Program-made: the position numbers and the translations under genes
Notes under the pieces: model-generated
What the model saw: the letters and a program-made list of their open reading frames with translations, nothing else
Databases searched by the model: none
Told to the model about the DNA's origin: nothing
Part shown: positions 26,235 to 35,233 of the stretch, in pieces
Layout of the letters: every line of letters starts with the position of its first letter
Position numbering within the stretch: position 1 is the first letter of the stretch
Assembly: GCF_007748195.1 (NCBI RefSeq)
Contig: NZ_CP037920.1
Span: forward strand, 7,250,062 to 7,314,061
Direction of reading: 5' to 3'
Source: Gimesia aquarii
GTDB taxonomy: Bacteria > Planctomycetota > Planctomycetia > Planctomycetales > Planctomycetaceae
Length of the DNA stretch: 64,000 nt

Positions 26235-26676
26235 GTTTGAAGACCATCATTTTCTAGAAGAACAATTAGCGAAAGCTGGCGCCGCTTCTGTCCATTCTTT
26301 ACGGAACAGTCATCGTCAGCAAGTGCTGAATGCAGCACGACAGGCGCGCACTCGAAGAAATCGCTTGCAAAGTCTGGCTGTAATTTCCATGCTCTTTTTC
26401 GTAATGACTCTTTTCTTTTCCACGAAAACTCCAGAGCTGAGAGAAAGTGCCTCCTCTCATCATGCTCCCGGTTGGCCCAAGACCATTTATGCGAGAGGCA
26501 GTCAAGTTTTAGGACTCTCTACCACAACTTCACAGCCAGGGGCAATTAAGACTGATTGGAATTCTGTGCAGGCGACTCTCAAACAATCCTGTGAATGGGG
26601 GCTTGTTGACGCCGTCGTTCGCTTTCGGGATGAGCGTGCAGGAACGATTGAGCAGATCTTTGATCGAGGCGATTAA
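26227..26676 (+). CDS. Small single-span membrane protein, possible regulator of the sigma factor
   Basis: A ~149-residue protein with a cytoplasmic N-terminal part (LEEQLAKAGAASVHSLRNSH), one membrane span at ~50-65 (SLAVISMLFFVMTLFFS) and an extracytoplasmic C-terminal part. This layout and the overlap with the sigma gene fit an anti-sigma factor, but the usual HxxxCxxC motif is absent. I chose the ATG at 26227, preceded by GAGG; a GTG at 26215 is less likely. It also overlaps the ATPase start by one base. Function is an inference from position. Confidence 0.7.
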   Translation: MFEFEDHHFLEEQLAKAGAASVHSLRNSHRQQVLNAARQARTRRNRLQSLAVISMLFFVMTLFFSTKTPELRESASSHHAPGWPKTIYARGSQVLGLSTTTSQPGAIKTDWNSVQATLKQSCEWGLVDAVVRFRDERAGTIEQIFDRGD

Positions 26677-27893
26677 TGCAGGAGACCTTGTCCCAATACT
26701 TTCAGGAGCAGCTTCCTGAAAAAGCAGAGAGCCATCCGGAATTCGTAACTGAGTTGGTAGATTTAATTTTAAATCAGGCTCAAGCCATCAATGCCAGCGA
26801 TATTCACTTGCTACCCACTGAAAATCAAATGCGTATGGATTGGCGCATCGATGGCGTATTGCATCACATAGCTGATTTTTCACATGAATTAGCACCACGA
26901 ATTACCGCACGCTTAAAAGTGATTTCACATTTATTGACATATCGAACCGATGTTCCTCAAGAAGGGCGAATTCGTCAGCAAGGGGAACAAGCGGTGGAAA
27001 CGCGGATCAGTACTTTCCCCACGCTTTATGGAGAAAAGGTTGTAGTGCGTTTGTTTGTCGGGTCAGGACAGTACAAGAACCTGGAAAGCCTGAACCTGCC
27101 TGACGAAATTCTCACAGACTTGAAACACTTACTTACCCAGACCGGTGGAGTCGTCTTGATGACCGGTCCCGCAGGCAGTGGAAAAACAACAACCATCTAT
27201 GCCTGTTTACGTGAAATTATACGGCAATCGCAGGGTTCAAGAAGTTTGGCTTCACTTGAAGATCCGATTGAAGTCGTAGTGCCTACAGTGGCCCAATCAC
27301 AGGTGAACCCATCCGCTGGATTTGATATGGTCTTGGGACTGCGGTCATTGCTGAGGCAGGACCCTGAAGTGATCATGGTTGGGGAAATCCGTGATCGTGA
27401 GACGGCAGAAACGGTTTTTCAGGCGTCGCTATCAGGGCATCTGGTTGTGACCACATTTCATGCGGGTAGCGCAGCTGAGGCTGTCAGCCGTCTATCAGAT
27501 ATGGGAATTGAGCCTTACTTACTACGTAGCGGATTATTAGCAATTCTAAGTCAGCGCCTCTTGAGGCGTCTTTGCTCATGTGCGCAATTTTCAGATAAGG
27601 AAGAGGATCGTCTGGGTTTGCATGTTGAGAAATGGAAAGTACCCTCAGGGTGTTCTGATTGCGGTCAGACCGGATACCTAGGTCGAGTTGTTCTGACAGA
27701 AATGCTTCAGCCGAATCACGTTGATGTGACGAATGCGATTTTAAATCGGGCAGATTCGTCTGCATTGCACCAGCTGGCGGTTCAATCAGGAATGCGCACA
27801 CAGTGGGATCGTGCATTACAGGCAGTCAACCAGGGAATTGCAAGCCCTGCAGAAGTACGACGAATTTTGGGTATGACTCGCACGGAAACCTAA
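26676..27893 (+). CDS. GspE/PilB-type secretion ATPase
   Basis: A hexameric ATPase that powers assembly of pili or pseudopili, 405 residues. GPAGSGKT (164-171) is Walker A, LEDPIE (194-199) the Asp box, RQDPEVIMVGEIRD (227-240) Walker B, and SLSGHLVVTTFHAG (251-264) the His box. CSC...CSDCG near residues 307-332 is the zinc-binding module of GspE/PilB. The N-terminal MshEN-type domain of ~150 residues that docks to the membrane is missing, so this is a short version. Start codon shares a base with the previous stop, with GAGG ~6 bases upstream. Confidence 0.93.
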   Translation: MQETLSQYFQEQLPEKAESHPEFVTELVDLILNQAQAINASDIHLLPTENQMRMDWRIDGVLHHIADFSHELAPRITARLKVISHLLTYRTDVPQEGRIRQQGEQAVETRISTFPTLYGEKVVVRLFVGSGQYKNLESLNLPDEILTDLKHLLTQTGGVVLMTGPAGSGKTTTIYACLREIIRQSQGSRSLASLEDPIEVVVPTVAQSQVNPSAGFDMVLGLRSLLRQDPEVIMVGEIRDRETAETVFQASLSGHLVVTTFHAGSAAEAVSRLSDMGIEPYLLRSGLLAILSQRLLRRLCSCAQFSDKEEDRLGLHVEKWKVPSGCSDCGQTGYLGRVVLTEMLQPNHVDVTNAILNRADSSALHQLAVQSGMRTQWDRALQAVNQGIASPAEVRRILGMTRTET

Positions 27894-27965
27894 ATGAGGT
27901 GACCTGATTAACAAACGGCAAAGAATAAAAACAGTACTGAAATGATCGTTTCTATCTAAGAGAGT

Positions 27966-29060
27966 ATGAACATGAATTCGAGAGAAGGTTCAGAACCATC
28001 GAATCCAATGGAAACGAAATTTGAACTTGATGAATTGATTGCCTTGAATGAAGAAATCATTTCATTAGTTCAGGCAGGGATACCACTGGAATTAGGTTTG
28101 CGAGAAATGGGCAATGAACTTCCTGACCGCTTGGGAAAGATCAGTTCAAAATTAGCAAACCGAATGGAACGAGGTAGTTCATTATCTGAAGCGATGAACT
28201 CTGAAGGCTCTCAGTTTCCCAAAGTTTATCGAGTGATTGTCGAGGCGGGAATCAAATCTGGAAAGTTAACGGTGGCCTTGGAGGAAATGTCAAATTATGC
28301 CTGGGAACTGTTTCATTTAAGACGTCAGATCGGCATGGCAATGGTTTATCCGCTGATCGTATTTAGTCTAGTTTATGGTTTGTTTCTAATTTTTCTGTTC
28401 GAAATGCTTTCGCGCTTCAATATGGCTTATGAAATATTTCGGTTCGAACAATCTCGACCATTACATTTTTTAAATACAATGGAATCAACAATCATTTACT
28501 GGGGGTTAATTCCACCATTATTACTGTTTCTATTTGTCATCTTATGGATGCGAACAGGTAGCTCCCAGTTACTCAACTTTAAAGGTACCAGTCGCCTGGT
28601 CGGATGGATTCCTGGAGTTCATAAAATTGCTAATTATTATCGCTATGGCAACTTTTCGGAGTTACTTTCGCTCTTGATTCAACAGAATATCCCCTTTGCC
28701 GAATCCATCGTGTTGTCAGCGGAGGCAACCGGCGATGATCAATTGGTGAAATCTGCGAATCTTATGGCAGAGCGACATTTAAAATCTCAACAGGAAACAA
28801 GTGAGTCAGCAAAAGAATATGGCTGGCCACCACTGTTAACCTGGCTATTGACAACAAAAAATCAACAGGGTGAGTTAAGTCTCGCATTAAAAAACGCTGC
28901 AGATATGTATCGGAGAAAAGCGACCAATTATACACGCTGGTTCAGGGTCCTATTTCCTATTTTTACCGGAGCAATCATCGGGGGGGGAGCTGTTTTGTGT
29001 TATTCTCTCGTTTTATTTCTACCGTTCTCCGATATGCTTAAACAATTGGCAGAGCCTTGA
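27966..29060 (+). CDS. Type II secretion GspF/PilC family inner-membrane protein, copy 1
   Basis: A 364-residue platform protein with two GspF domains. The first covers ~20-130 (ISLVQAGIPLELGLREMGNE; VIVEAGIKSGKLTVALEEMS) and runs into a membrane span (VYPLIVFSLVYGLFLIFLF). A second span lies at ~175-200. The second domain covers ~225-350 (GNFSELLSLLIQQNIPFAES), ending in a third span. The second domain is shorter and more divergent than usual. First of three consecutive GspF genes. Confidence 0.88.
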   Translation: MNMNSREGSEPSNPMETKFELDELIALNEEIISLVQAGIPLELGLREMGNELPDRLGKISSKLANRMERGSSLSEAMNSEGSQFPKVYRVIVEAGIKSGKLTVALEEMSNYAWELFHLRRQIGMAMVYPLIVFSLVYGLFLIFLFEMLSRFNMAYEIFRFEQSRPLHFLNTMESTIIYWGLIPPLLLFLFVILWMRTGSSQLLNFKGTSRLVGWIPGVHKIANYYRYGNFSELLSLLIQQNIPFAESIVLSAEATGDDQLVKSANLMAERHLKSQQETSESAKEYGWPPLLTWLLTTKNQQGELSLALKNAADMYRRKATNYTRWFRVLFPIFTGAIIGGGAVLCYSLVLFLPFSDMLKQLAEP

Positions 29061-29151
29061 AGTTCTAGATCTAAAGAAGAGTGAATTACTTTTAATTTTG
29101 AATATCGTGATATTTTATAACGATTATTCGTTTTCACGGGATTGAAAATCG

Positions 29152-30381
29152 ATGGTTTGGTATCGTTACCAGGGAATCAATTTGAAAGGAAAAAATGTAT
29201 CAGGCCGTATTCATGCCGCTGACCGGGATGAAGTGGCCAGCATGCTTCAAAATCAGGGTGTGAAAATTGAATGCATACAGGAAGAAGCGGCCGTTTATGC
29301 TACTTCTAGTGCAACCAGTGAGAATAGTATGTCAAATTTGTCTTCTGGTGATTTTGAAGTGATTTCGGAACATCTGTCTGATTTGACACGCGCTAAGCTG
29401 CCTTTGTCTGTTGGATTGGAGGCCGTTTCACATGAAATCGAAAATGCTCGCCTCCGTTCCGCAGTACAGAAATTGGCAGCACAGCTTGATGCTGGTAAAG
29501 ATTTGGAAACGGTGTTATCAGAGTCTAAAGCACCACGCGAGCTTTGCGCTCTGGTTCATGCTGGTATCCGGTCAGGAAGAATGAGTGAAATTTTAGCCGA
29601 TTATGTTGCTCACACCAGACAACTGGGTGAAATGAAAAGCCAGTTACTAATGGCACTCAGCTATCCTTTGATTCTAGTCGGCTTCGCATTACTGGTGTTG
29701 TTGAGCATGTTGATTTGGATCATTCCCTCTTTTAAATCGATCTATTTGGACTTTCAAATCGAATTGCCGGAAATTACTCTGAAACTTTTTCAAATGTCCG
29801 ATTTTTTGTGTACTCAGTGGTGGTGGTATCTGCCAGCAGCACTGTTTGGAATTGCTGGCTGTCTGTGGCTTATGAAAACAGAAATTGGTCAAAGGGTGAT
29901 ACAGAAACTCATTTATCGCTTACCATTGGTAGGAGGGCTTTTAAGTGGGATTACAGTCTCTCGATTTTCTCATTTACTCGCCTTACTTGTTGATAATGAC
30001 GTCCCTTTTATCGACGCATTGAAAATGACTGGTGAAAGCTCAAGCAACTATGAAATCCGGACTGCCTGCAGACAATTCTCACAAACCGCTTCAACAGGAC
30101 AAGCTCAAATTTCATCACTGGAATCATTAAATATCTTTCCTGTTACTTTTTTGCAAACACTATCAAACCAAACAGGGACCTCTTCACGTATAGGACCAAA
30201 ATATTCTGTTGAGATTCTCAATGCATTGGCAGACATGCTGAATAGCCAAACGAGGGTTCGTATCACGTTTTTTGCTTCAGTGGTGGAACCACTCATTATT
30301 ATATTCTGTGGAATTTTAATGGGGGGGTTATTTATTGCCATGTTTGCGCCATTGATTCAACTGATGAACTGGATCGCTTAA
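29152..30381 (+). CDS. Type II secretion GspF/PilC family inner-membrane protein, copy 2
   Basis: At 409 residues this is the most canonical of the three GspF proteins. It has the N-terminal extension of GspF (MVWYRYQGINLKGKNVSGRI HAADRDE is read across a break after 20 residues), absent in the other two. Domain 1 follows (SEHLSDLTRAKLPLSVGLEA), then a span with MALSYPLILVGFALLVLLSM, then IPSFKSIYLDFQIELPEITL, the family's connecting motif. Domain 2 begins at SRFSHLLALLVDNDVPFIDA, and the protein ends in a span. It most likely forms the platform that the ATPase drives. Confidence 0.9.
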   Translation: MVWYRYQGINLKGKNVSGRIHAADRDEVASMLQNQGVKIECIQEEAAVYATSSATSENSMSNLSSGDFEVISEHLSDLTRAKLPLSVGLEAVSHEIENARLRSAVQKLAAQLDAGKDLETVLSESKAPRELCALVHAGIRSGRMSEILADYVAHTRQLGEMKSQLLMALSYPLILVGFALLVLLSMLIWIIPSFKSIYLDFQIELPEITLKLFQMSDFLCTQWWWYLPAALFGIAGCLWLMKTEIGQRVIQKLIYRLPLVGGLLSGITVSRFSHLLALLVDNDVPFIDALKMTGESSSNYEIRTACRQFSQTASTGQAQISSLESLNIFPVTFLQTLSNQTGTSSRIGPKYSVEILNALADMLNSQTRVRITFFASVVEPLIIIFCGILMGGLFIAMFAPLIQLMNWIA

Positions 30382-30458
30382 GAATAGAGGTCCAATTCCA
30401 TTTGAATCTTCTATCTATCAGACAGTAAGTGGAACTTGTTGAAAGAGATCATTAGTCA

Positions 30459-31568
30459 ATGACCAAGCGGGACAGCTTCAATCAGTTCGAGCGATTATTG
30501 CGTCTGGAAAATAGTTCTATTTTGCGTGGATCGTTTTCTTTTTTAGGACGAGTGACTAAATCTCAACAAGTGGCATTACTACGTATTTTAGCGGTCGCTT
30601 CAGAAAAGCAGCTTCCGTTAATCGATGTACTGGAAGCATTCGCCAAAGATGTGCGAGGTCATTGGAGACATCAAATCATACGTTTAGTCGATTTGCTCAG
30701 AAGTGGGATCCCTTTAGCGGAAGCATTGGAGAAGATCCCGTCTGTCATTCCCACAAAAGCTTTTTTTCTGGTTAAGGCTGGGGCAGAATCTGGCACGCTC
30801 CCTTCAGCCCTGGCAATGGCTGCTGAAGTTTGTGCAGAACAGCGCAATGAACGCGATAGTCTACGCGCAGGAGTCTCCTATTACATTGTATCTGTCCTGT
30901 TTATCTTAACATTAATCCTAAGCTTCATCTGCTACTGGATTATTCCCAAAATGAAAAAGATTTATTTCGATTTTGAAGTCGAGTTACCAGCTTTAACATT
31001 GGATATCATTAGGGCTTCAGATTGGTTGGTAAGATACTATTGGATCTTTCCATTACTGCTTTTAACAATCTATTTACTACGTGCATTGTTAATCAAAACC
31101 GAATATCTCGAGTACAGAGGGAGACCGATGTATTTTTCAGGTATTTATCCGCGAGGAAGGGCACCTGATGTATTGCGGTTTTTACATGTCGTGACAGACT
31201 CAGGACGTCCTTTGATGGGAGCATTTGAGACACTAACTCATTGCACAAAAAATCGTTTTCTATCACAACGTTTTCGAGCGATTTTGGAAGACATTCGAAA
31301 AGGTAACGATTGTTGGACTTCCTTGCACGATTACAGCCTATTGACACCAGGTGAAGTACGCTTGCTACAGTCAGCTCAACGAGCAGGGAATTTGAGCTGG
31401 GCTCTTAAAGCCATTGCGAAAAGTATCGAACGACGCATTGATTACCGAATGGCGTTAATCAGGGAATATCTGGAACCAGCTTTGATTCTAAGCATGGGTT
31501 GTCTGGTCGGTGTGTTCGTAATCGGTTTATTTTTGCCACTTGTGGAACTTATGAATAATTTAGCATAA
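30459..31568 (+). CDS. Type II secretion GspF/PilC family inner-membrane protein, copy 3
   Basis: A 369-residue GspF-family protein. Domain 1 (RILAVASEKQLPLIDVLEAF; FFLVKAGAESGTLPSALAMA) is followed by spans at ~140-165 and 190-215 linked by IPKMKKIYFDFEVELPALTL, which is close to the same segment of copy 2. Domain 2 (VLRFLHVVTDSGRPLMGAFE) and a C-terminal span complete it. Copies 2 and 3 share the connector, copy 1 does not, so the three are old paralogues. They could form a heteromeric platform. Confidence 0.9.
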   Translation: MTKRDSFNQFERLLRLENSSILRGSFSFLGRVTKSQQVALLRILAVASEKQLPLIDVLEAFAKDVRGHWRHQIIRLVDLLRSGIPLAEALEKIPSVIPTKAFFLVKAGAESGTLPSALAMAAEVCAEQRNERDSLRAGVSYYIVSVLFILTLILSFICYWIIPKMKKIYFDFEVELPALTLDIIRASDWLVRYYWIFPLLLLTIYLLRALLIKTEYLEYRGRPMYFSGIYPRGRAPDVLRFLHVVTDSGRPLMGAFETLTHCTKNRFLSQRFRAILEDIRKGNDCWTSLHDYSLLTPGEVRLLQSAQRAGNLSWALKAIAKSIERRIDYRMALIREYLEPALILSMGCLVGVFVIGLFLPLVELMNNLA

Positions 31569-31578
31569 ATGTTTTGTT

Positions 31579-32043
31579 TTGGTTAACACAGTGAAAAATA
31601 AATATCACATCAATCAAGAATTTCCCTTCGCTAAGAACCTGCAATGTATTCAGCGGGGATTCACACTTGTTGAAATGATGGTTGCCGGCGTACTGTTAAT
31701 GACAGTCACGATGATTATTGTTCCAGCCATTTATTGGGTACACTGCGAACAAAAGCAAACAGAACATTGCCAAATTGCAATCGTCGAAGTTGAAAATCTG
31801 ATGGAACGCATTGTTGCTTTGCCTTTTGATGACGTCAACCAACCAGCAGTAGATAAATTTGCTCTCTCAGAAAGCACATTGGGACAGTTACACGATCCTA
31901 ATTTAGCTATTGAAATCACTGAATCCGGTGATCCTCCACTAATGAAAAAGATTCAGATAGAGTTAGGCTGGAAGGATCAGCATGGAGTGAATGTGGCACC
32001 TGTGCGATTGACTTCATGGGTGTGTCCCAAAGAAAGTTTGTAG
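31579..32043 (+). CDS. Pseudopilin-like protein with prepilin cleavage site (GspI/PilV-like)
   Basis: CIQRGFTLVEMMVAGVLLMT is a type IV prepilin site (cleavage after Gly, Glu at +5) followed by the hydrophobic helix; the leader before it is ~25 residues. The remaining ~110 residues form a small globular domain with no known family. Position after the GspF genes and small size suggest a minor pseudopilin of the GspI/GspH type. The start is uncertain: TTG at 31579, or GTG four codons later. Neither has a strong ribosome binding site. Confidence 0.82.
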   Translation: MVNTVKNKYHINQEFPFAKNLQCIQRGFTLVEMMVAGVLLMTVTMIIVPAIYWVHCEQKQTEHCQIAIVEVENLMERIVALPFDDVNQPAVDKFALSESTLGQLHDPNLAIEITESGDPPLMKKIQIELGWKDQHGVNVAPVRLTSWVCPKESL

Positions 32044-32045
32044 TG

Positions 32046-32645
32046 ATGCAGCGTTTTATTGTTAGTTCGATGAAAACACACCACGGAAGTGCTCCTGGTA
32101 TTTCACTGGTGGAGGTAGTTGTTGCAATGGGAATTGCAACGGTGCTGATGGGTATCAGCATGACAACAATGAATACAGTCATGCGTACAGAACGCGAAAC
32201 CAGTAAAGCGACATGGTTAGGATCGTCCTTTTATCGATTTTCTCGTCTCATTCGGTCTGATATCCATGCGGCTGACAGCTTGGACTTTCTGGATGAGGAT
32301 ACTCGTAACAGTCCTGAATTGACGATTAAAAAAGCCGGTAATGAAGTTGTGAAGTATCGTATCGAGGGCAGTCGTATTTTCCGTATCGTTACTCGGAAAG
32401 ATCAGCAGGTTCATCAGGACGTATTTTATTTACCTGAAGGATCTCATGCTTATTTCTTTCAACGAAAGCGTTCAAATCAAGCAGGAATTTCAATCAATCG
32501 AGCACGTCAATTAAATTTACCAGCACAAAATGATGCCAATAAAAACGAAGCTTCAACCAGAGAATTGTCAATTATTTCTATAATAGGCCATGACCATCGA
32601 CTGGCCTCAATCCGAAAAAAACAACCGGAAGAAGAAACAAAATAA
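32046..32645 (+). CDS. Pseudopilin-like protein (GspJ/PilW-like)
   Basis: A protein of ~199 residues. APGISLVEVVVAMGIATVLM is a prepilin-type N-terminus with Glu at +5; the cleaved bond would be Gly-Ile rather than Gly-Phe. The C-terminal body (FSRLIRSDIHAADSLDFLDE) resembles the GspJ/PilW style, but this is weak. The ATG at 32046 is three bases after the previous stop; an upstream in-frame ATG at 32016 would overlap the neighbouring gene by 28 bases. Confidence 0.78.
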   Translation: MQRFIVSSMKTHHGSAPGISLVEVVVAMGIATVLMGISMTTMNTVMRTERETSKATWLGSSFYRFSRLIRSDIHAADSLDFLDEDTRNSPELTIKKAGNEVVKYRIEGSRIFRIVTRKDQQVHQDVFYLPEGSHAYFFQRKRSNQAGISINRARQLNLPAQNDANKNEASTRELSIISIIGHDHRLASIRKKQPEEETK

Positions 32646-32667
32646 AAGAACAGGCGAGGTCATTAAT

Positions 32668-33084
32668 ATGCGTAGTTCAGCAAATTCACAAGTATCACTC
32701 GGCAGAATAACGCCTCGCAGAGGTGCTGTATTAGTAATTGTTATGATCTGTCTCCTATTAATTTCACTTTTGATGTCGTCATTACTGAAATCTGCCTTAT
32801 TACAAAGGCGACAAATCATAAGAGAGCAAAATCGTGTACAGGCAGAATGGATTTTGGAATCAGCACTGGAACGGGCTGCACAACAACGACTGGAAAACAA
32901 TGAATACAAAGGAGAGGTCTGGGAGATTAGTCCTATGGACCTTGGAACGCGTTATGCAGGTTCTGCAGAGATAACGCTGAAAACTGAGGGAAAAGATGAT
33001 CGTCAGATCTCGATCCAAGCGCGTGTGATTTATCCTGAAAATGCATCATTTTCAGTCACTCGTACAAAAAATATAGTTTTGTGA
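32668..33084 (+). CDS. PilX/GspK-like minor pilin component
   Basis: A 138-residue protein starting with a positively charged stretch and RRGAVLVIVMICLLLISLLM, the membrane helix typical of PilX N-terminal/GspK-like proteins. It is followed by RQIIREQNRVQAEWILESAL, the amphipathic continuation. GAGG about 9 bases before the ATG at 32668 decides the start; a longer frame from 32590 overlaps the previous gene. Canonical GspK is about twice this size, so this is a minimal version that may cap the pseudopilus tip. Confidence 0.75.
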   Translation: MRSSANSQVSLGRITPRRGAVLVIVMICLLLISLLMSSLLKSALLQRRQIIREQNRVQAEWILESALERAAQQRLENNEYKGEVWEISPMDLGTRYAGSAEITLKTEGKDDRQISIQARVIYPENASFSVTRTKNIVL

Positions 33085-33184
33085 TCTAATTTATATCAGA
33101 GATCCACCAAATTGATTTTATAATTCTTATTTGATTCTATTTTGTAAGCTATTATTGATTTTATATATTTGGAGAATGAAATTT

Positions 33185-34123
33185 ATGAAAAACCCTCTTC
33201 TCAATTATCGAAGTCGGTCCAGTGGCGAACCCCATGGATTCACTTTGATTGAACTTCTTGTTGTGATTGCCATTATCGCGATTTTAATTGCACTATTACT
33301 GCCAGCAGTTCAACAAGCGCGCGAAGCAGCCCGACGCACACAGTGCAAAAACAATCTGATGCAAATCAGTCTAGCAATTCAAAATTATGAAATGGCATTT
33401 GAGATTTTACCCGCCGGAGTCTACAACCAGACTGGCCCTATAAAAAATGAACCCGTGGGTTATCACATGGGATGGTTGGCTGGTTTAATGCCTTATCTGG
33501 ACCAGCCGATTTTGAATCGTTCAATTGATTTTAATGAAAGCGTTTATGCACCAGTGAATCAGCAAGCTCGAAAAGCACCTGTTTCGGTTTTACGGTGCCC
33601 TTCAGACCCGAAAGATTCGCTCACAATATCTAAAGCAGAGAATAACATTGAAGTCTATCAGACCAATTACGCAGTTTGCTATGACGCAATAGATACCCCC
33701 ATCAATATTGATAATTCTGGCGTGATGTATTTAAACAGCAGCATCAGCTACGACCAGATTACAGACGGCAGTAGTAATACGATTTTTATCGGTGAGCATC
33801 TATTTCAAGATAATGACCTGGGTTGGATGTCGGGAACAAAAGCCAGTTTACGAAATACGGGTTCTTTCAATGCGGATTTACCGAATAATCTGAGACACTA
33901 CAATAGACCCAATCAATCTTCGTCTGACGAACTGAATGAAGAAAAGATAGAACCAATTGATCCACTACTCAGAGTGGGAGGGTTTGGCAGTTACCACCTA
34001 GGTGGTGCCCAATTTGGATTCGGAGATGGCAGAGTCAAATTTATTTCGGAAGATATTGATGCTGCCTTGTTTGAACAATTAGGTAATCGCGCTGATGGCA
34101 AATTGATCATGAAAGAGTTTTAA
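33185..34123 (+). CDS. DUF1559 protein with prepilin-type N-terminus
   Basis: A 312-residue DUF1559 protein. HGFTLIELLVVIAIIAILIA is the prepilin site and helix, nearly identical to that of the protein at 5433-6452. YHLGGAQFGFGDGRVKFISE is the H-x9-DG motif. GGAG about 10 bases before the ATG at 33185 supports this start; earlier in-frame starts lie before or inside the ribosome binding site. As the last gene of the secretion-like operon it is the best candidate for its main pseudopilin or substrate, which links DUF1559 proteins to such a system by gene order. Confidence 0.92.
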   Translation: MKNPLLNYRSRSSGEPHGFTLIELLVVIAIIAILIALLLPAVQQAREAARRTQCKNNLMQISLAIQNYEMAFEILPAGVYNQTGPIKNEPVGYHMGWLAGLMPYLDQPILNRSIDFNESVYAPVNQQARKAPVSVLRCPSDPKDSLTISKAENNIEVYQTNYAVCYDAIDTPINIDNSGVMYLNSSISYDQITDGSSNTIFIGEHLFQDNDLGWMSGTKASLRNTGSFNADLPNNLRHYNRPNQSSSDELNEEKIEPIDPLLRVGGFGSYHLGGAQFGFGDGRVKFISEDIDAALFEQLGNRADGKLIMKEF

Positions 34124-34148
34124 TTGAAGCCGACAAAGCGTGATTGTT

Positions 34149-35099
34149 TTACCCTCGCGGATGATACATCTGATGCACTGCTTTCAAGCGGCTGTGATCT
34201 ACGTGTGTGTAGACTTGAGTCGTTCGGATGTTAGCGTGCCCTAATAGTTCCTGCAGGGCACGGATCTCAGCACCACCAGCCATCATATGTGTGGCGAAAC
34301 TATGCCGCAATGTGTGAGGGCTGACCTCTTTACTGCAACCAATTCGGGCTGCATTTTTCTTAACGATATTCCAGACCATGATCCGTGATAATTGCTTACC
34401 TCCACGGTTGAGAAAGAGCGATTGTTCCGCCTGATTTCGTTTTATCATGTGCGGTCGTTCATGATTCAGATAGGCTTCAACGGCAGCTACAGCAACAGGA
34501 TTCAGTGAAACGATTCGTTCTTTATTCCCCTTGCCGATACACCGAGCGTAGCCTTCCTCAAGCTTAACGGCACTTAAAGGTAGATTCACAACCTCACTGA
34601 CACGACAGCCTGTGGCATACATCATTGCCAGAATCGCACGATCACGTAATGGATAGCGATCTCTTTTACAAGGAGCCATCAATAGTTCGTTCACTTTTTC
34701 AGGACTTATTACCTTAGGTAAGTAATTCCAGAGTTTGGGAGAGTTGATCAGGTCGGCAACACTCTCAGCCAAAATTCCTTCCAGAACCAAGTAGCGAAAA
34801 AATAACTTGATTGATGCTAAGTGACGCGCAATGGTTGTTGCTGCCAGTTTTCGTTTATTGAGATGTTGCAAGTATTCGGACAGAAATTTTAAATCAACAT
34901 CACTGAAAGGACGTGGTTTCTGCTTACAATACCAATCTAGAAATTGAACAATGTCTGACCTATACGCTGATAGTGTATTGTGAGCCATTCCACATTCTGC
35001 CTCCAGATAATTCAAATAAGGCTCTAAATGCACTTTTGGATCAGCATTCTTACGGGCCTGAAATTTAGATTTTGCTGGTGGCTTTTTACGTGGTGGCAT
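34149..35099 (-). CDS. xerD: Tyrosine recombinase XerC/XerD
   Basis: A site-specific recombinase of 316 residues that resolves chromosome dimers. The N-terminal SAM-like domain (YLNYLEAECGMAHNTLSAYR) is followed by the catalytic domain. It carries the Arg in ATGCRVSEV, the Lys near GKGNKER, HTLRHSFATH with the His-x-x-Arg pair, GHANIRTT with the last His, and the nucleophile Tyr in TQVYTH. The Pro/Lys-rich first ~20 residues are an extension. Chromosomal XerD and phage integrases look alike; size, motif spacing and the neighbouring helicase gene favour XerD. Confidence 0.92.
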   Translation of the reverse strand: MPPRKKPPAKSKFQARKNADPKVHLEPYLNYLEAECGMAHNTLSAYRSDIVQFLDWYCKQKPRPFSDVDLKFLSEYLQHLNKRKLAATTIARHLASIKLFFRYLVLEGILAESVADLINSPKLWNYLPKVISPEKVNELLMAPCKRDRYPLRDRAILAMMYATGCRVSEVVNLPLSAVKLEEGYARCIGKGNKERIVSLNPVAVAAVEAYLNHERPHMIKRNQAEQSLFLNRGGKQLSRIMVWNIVKKNAARIGCSKEVSPHTLRHSFATHMMAGGAEIRALQELLGHANIRTTQVYTHVDHSRLKAVHQMYHPRG

Positions 35100-35233
35100 G
35101 CAAGGACCTATTGGCTACTGATCGCACAAAACTATTAAAGCGAACACGTTAGAACTGCTGGTGATTCCTCAGCTTGAATCGAGACCTGTATTTTATCGGT
35201 GGGAAACGAGGTGAGCCTTGAGCCTGGAGCCGA

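Noticed and set aside
34149..35099. Xer-like recombinase as the integrase of the 14.6-20 kb island
   Set aside because: It is 14 kb away, next to a helicase gene, and has the size and motif spacing of chromosomal XerC/D.
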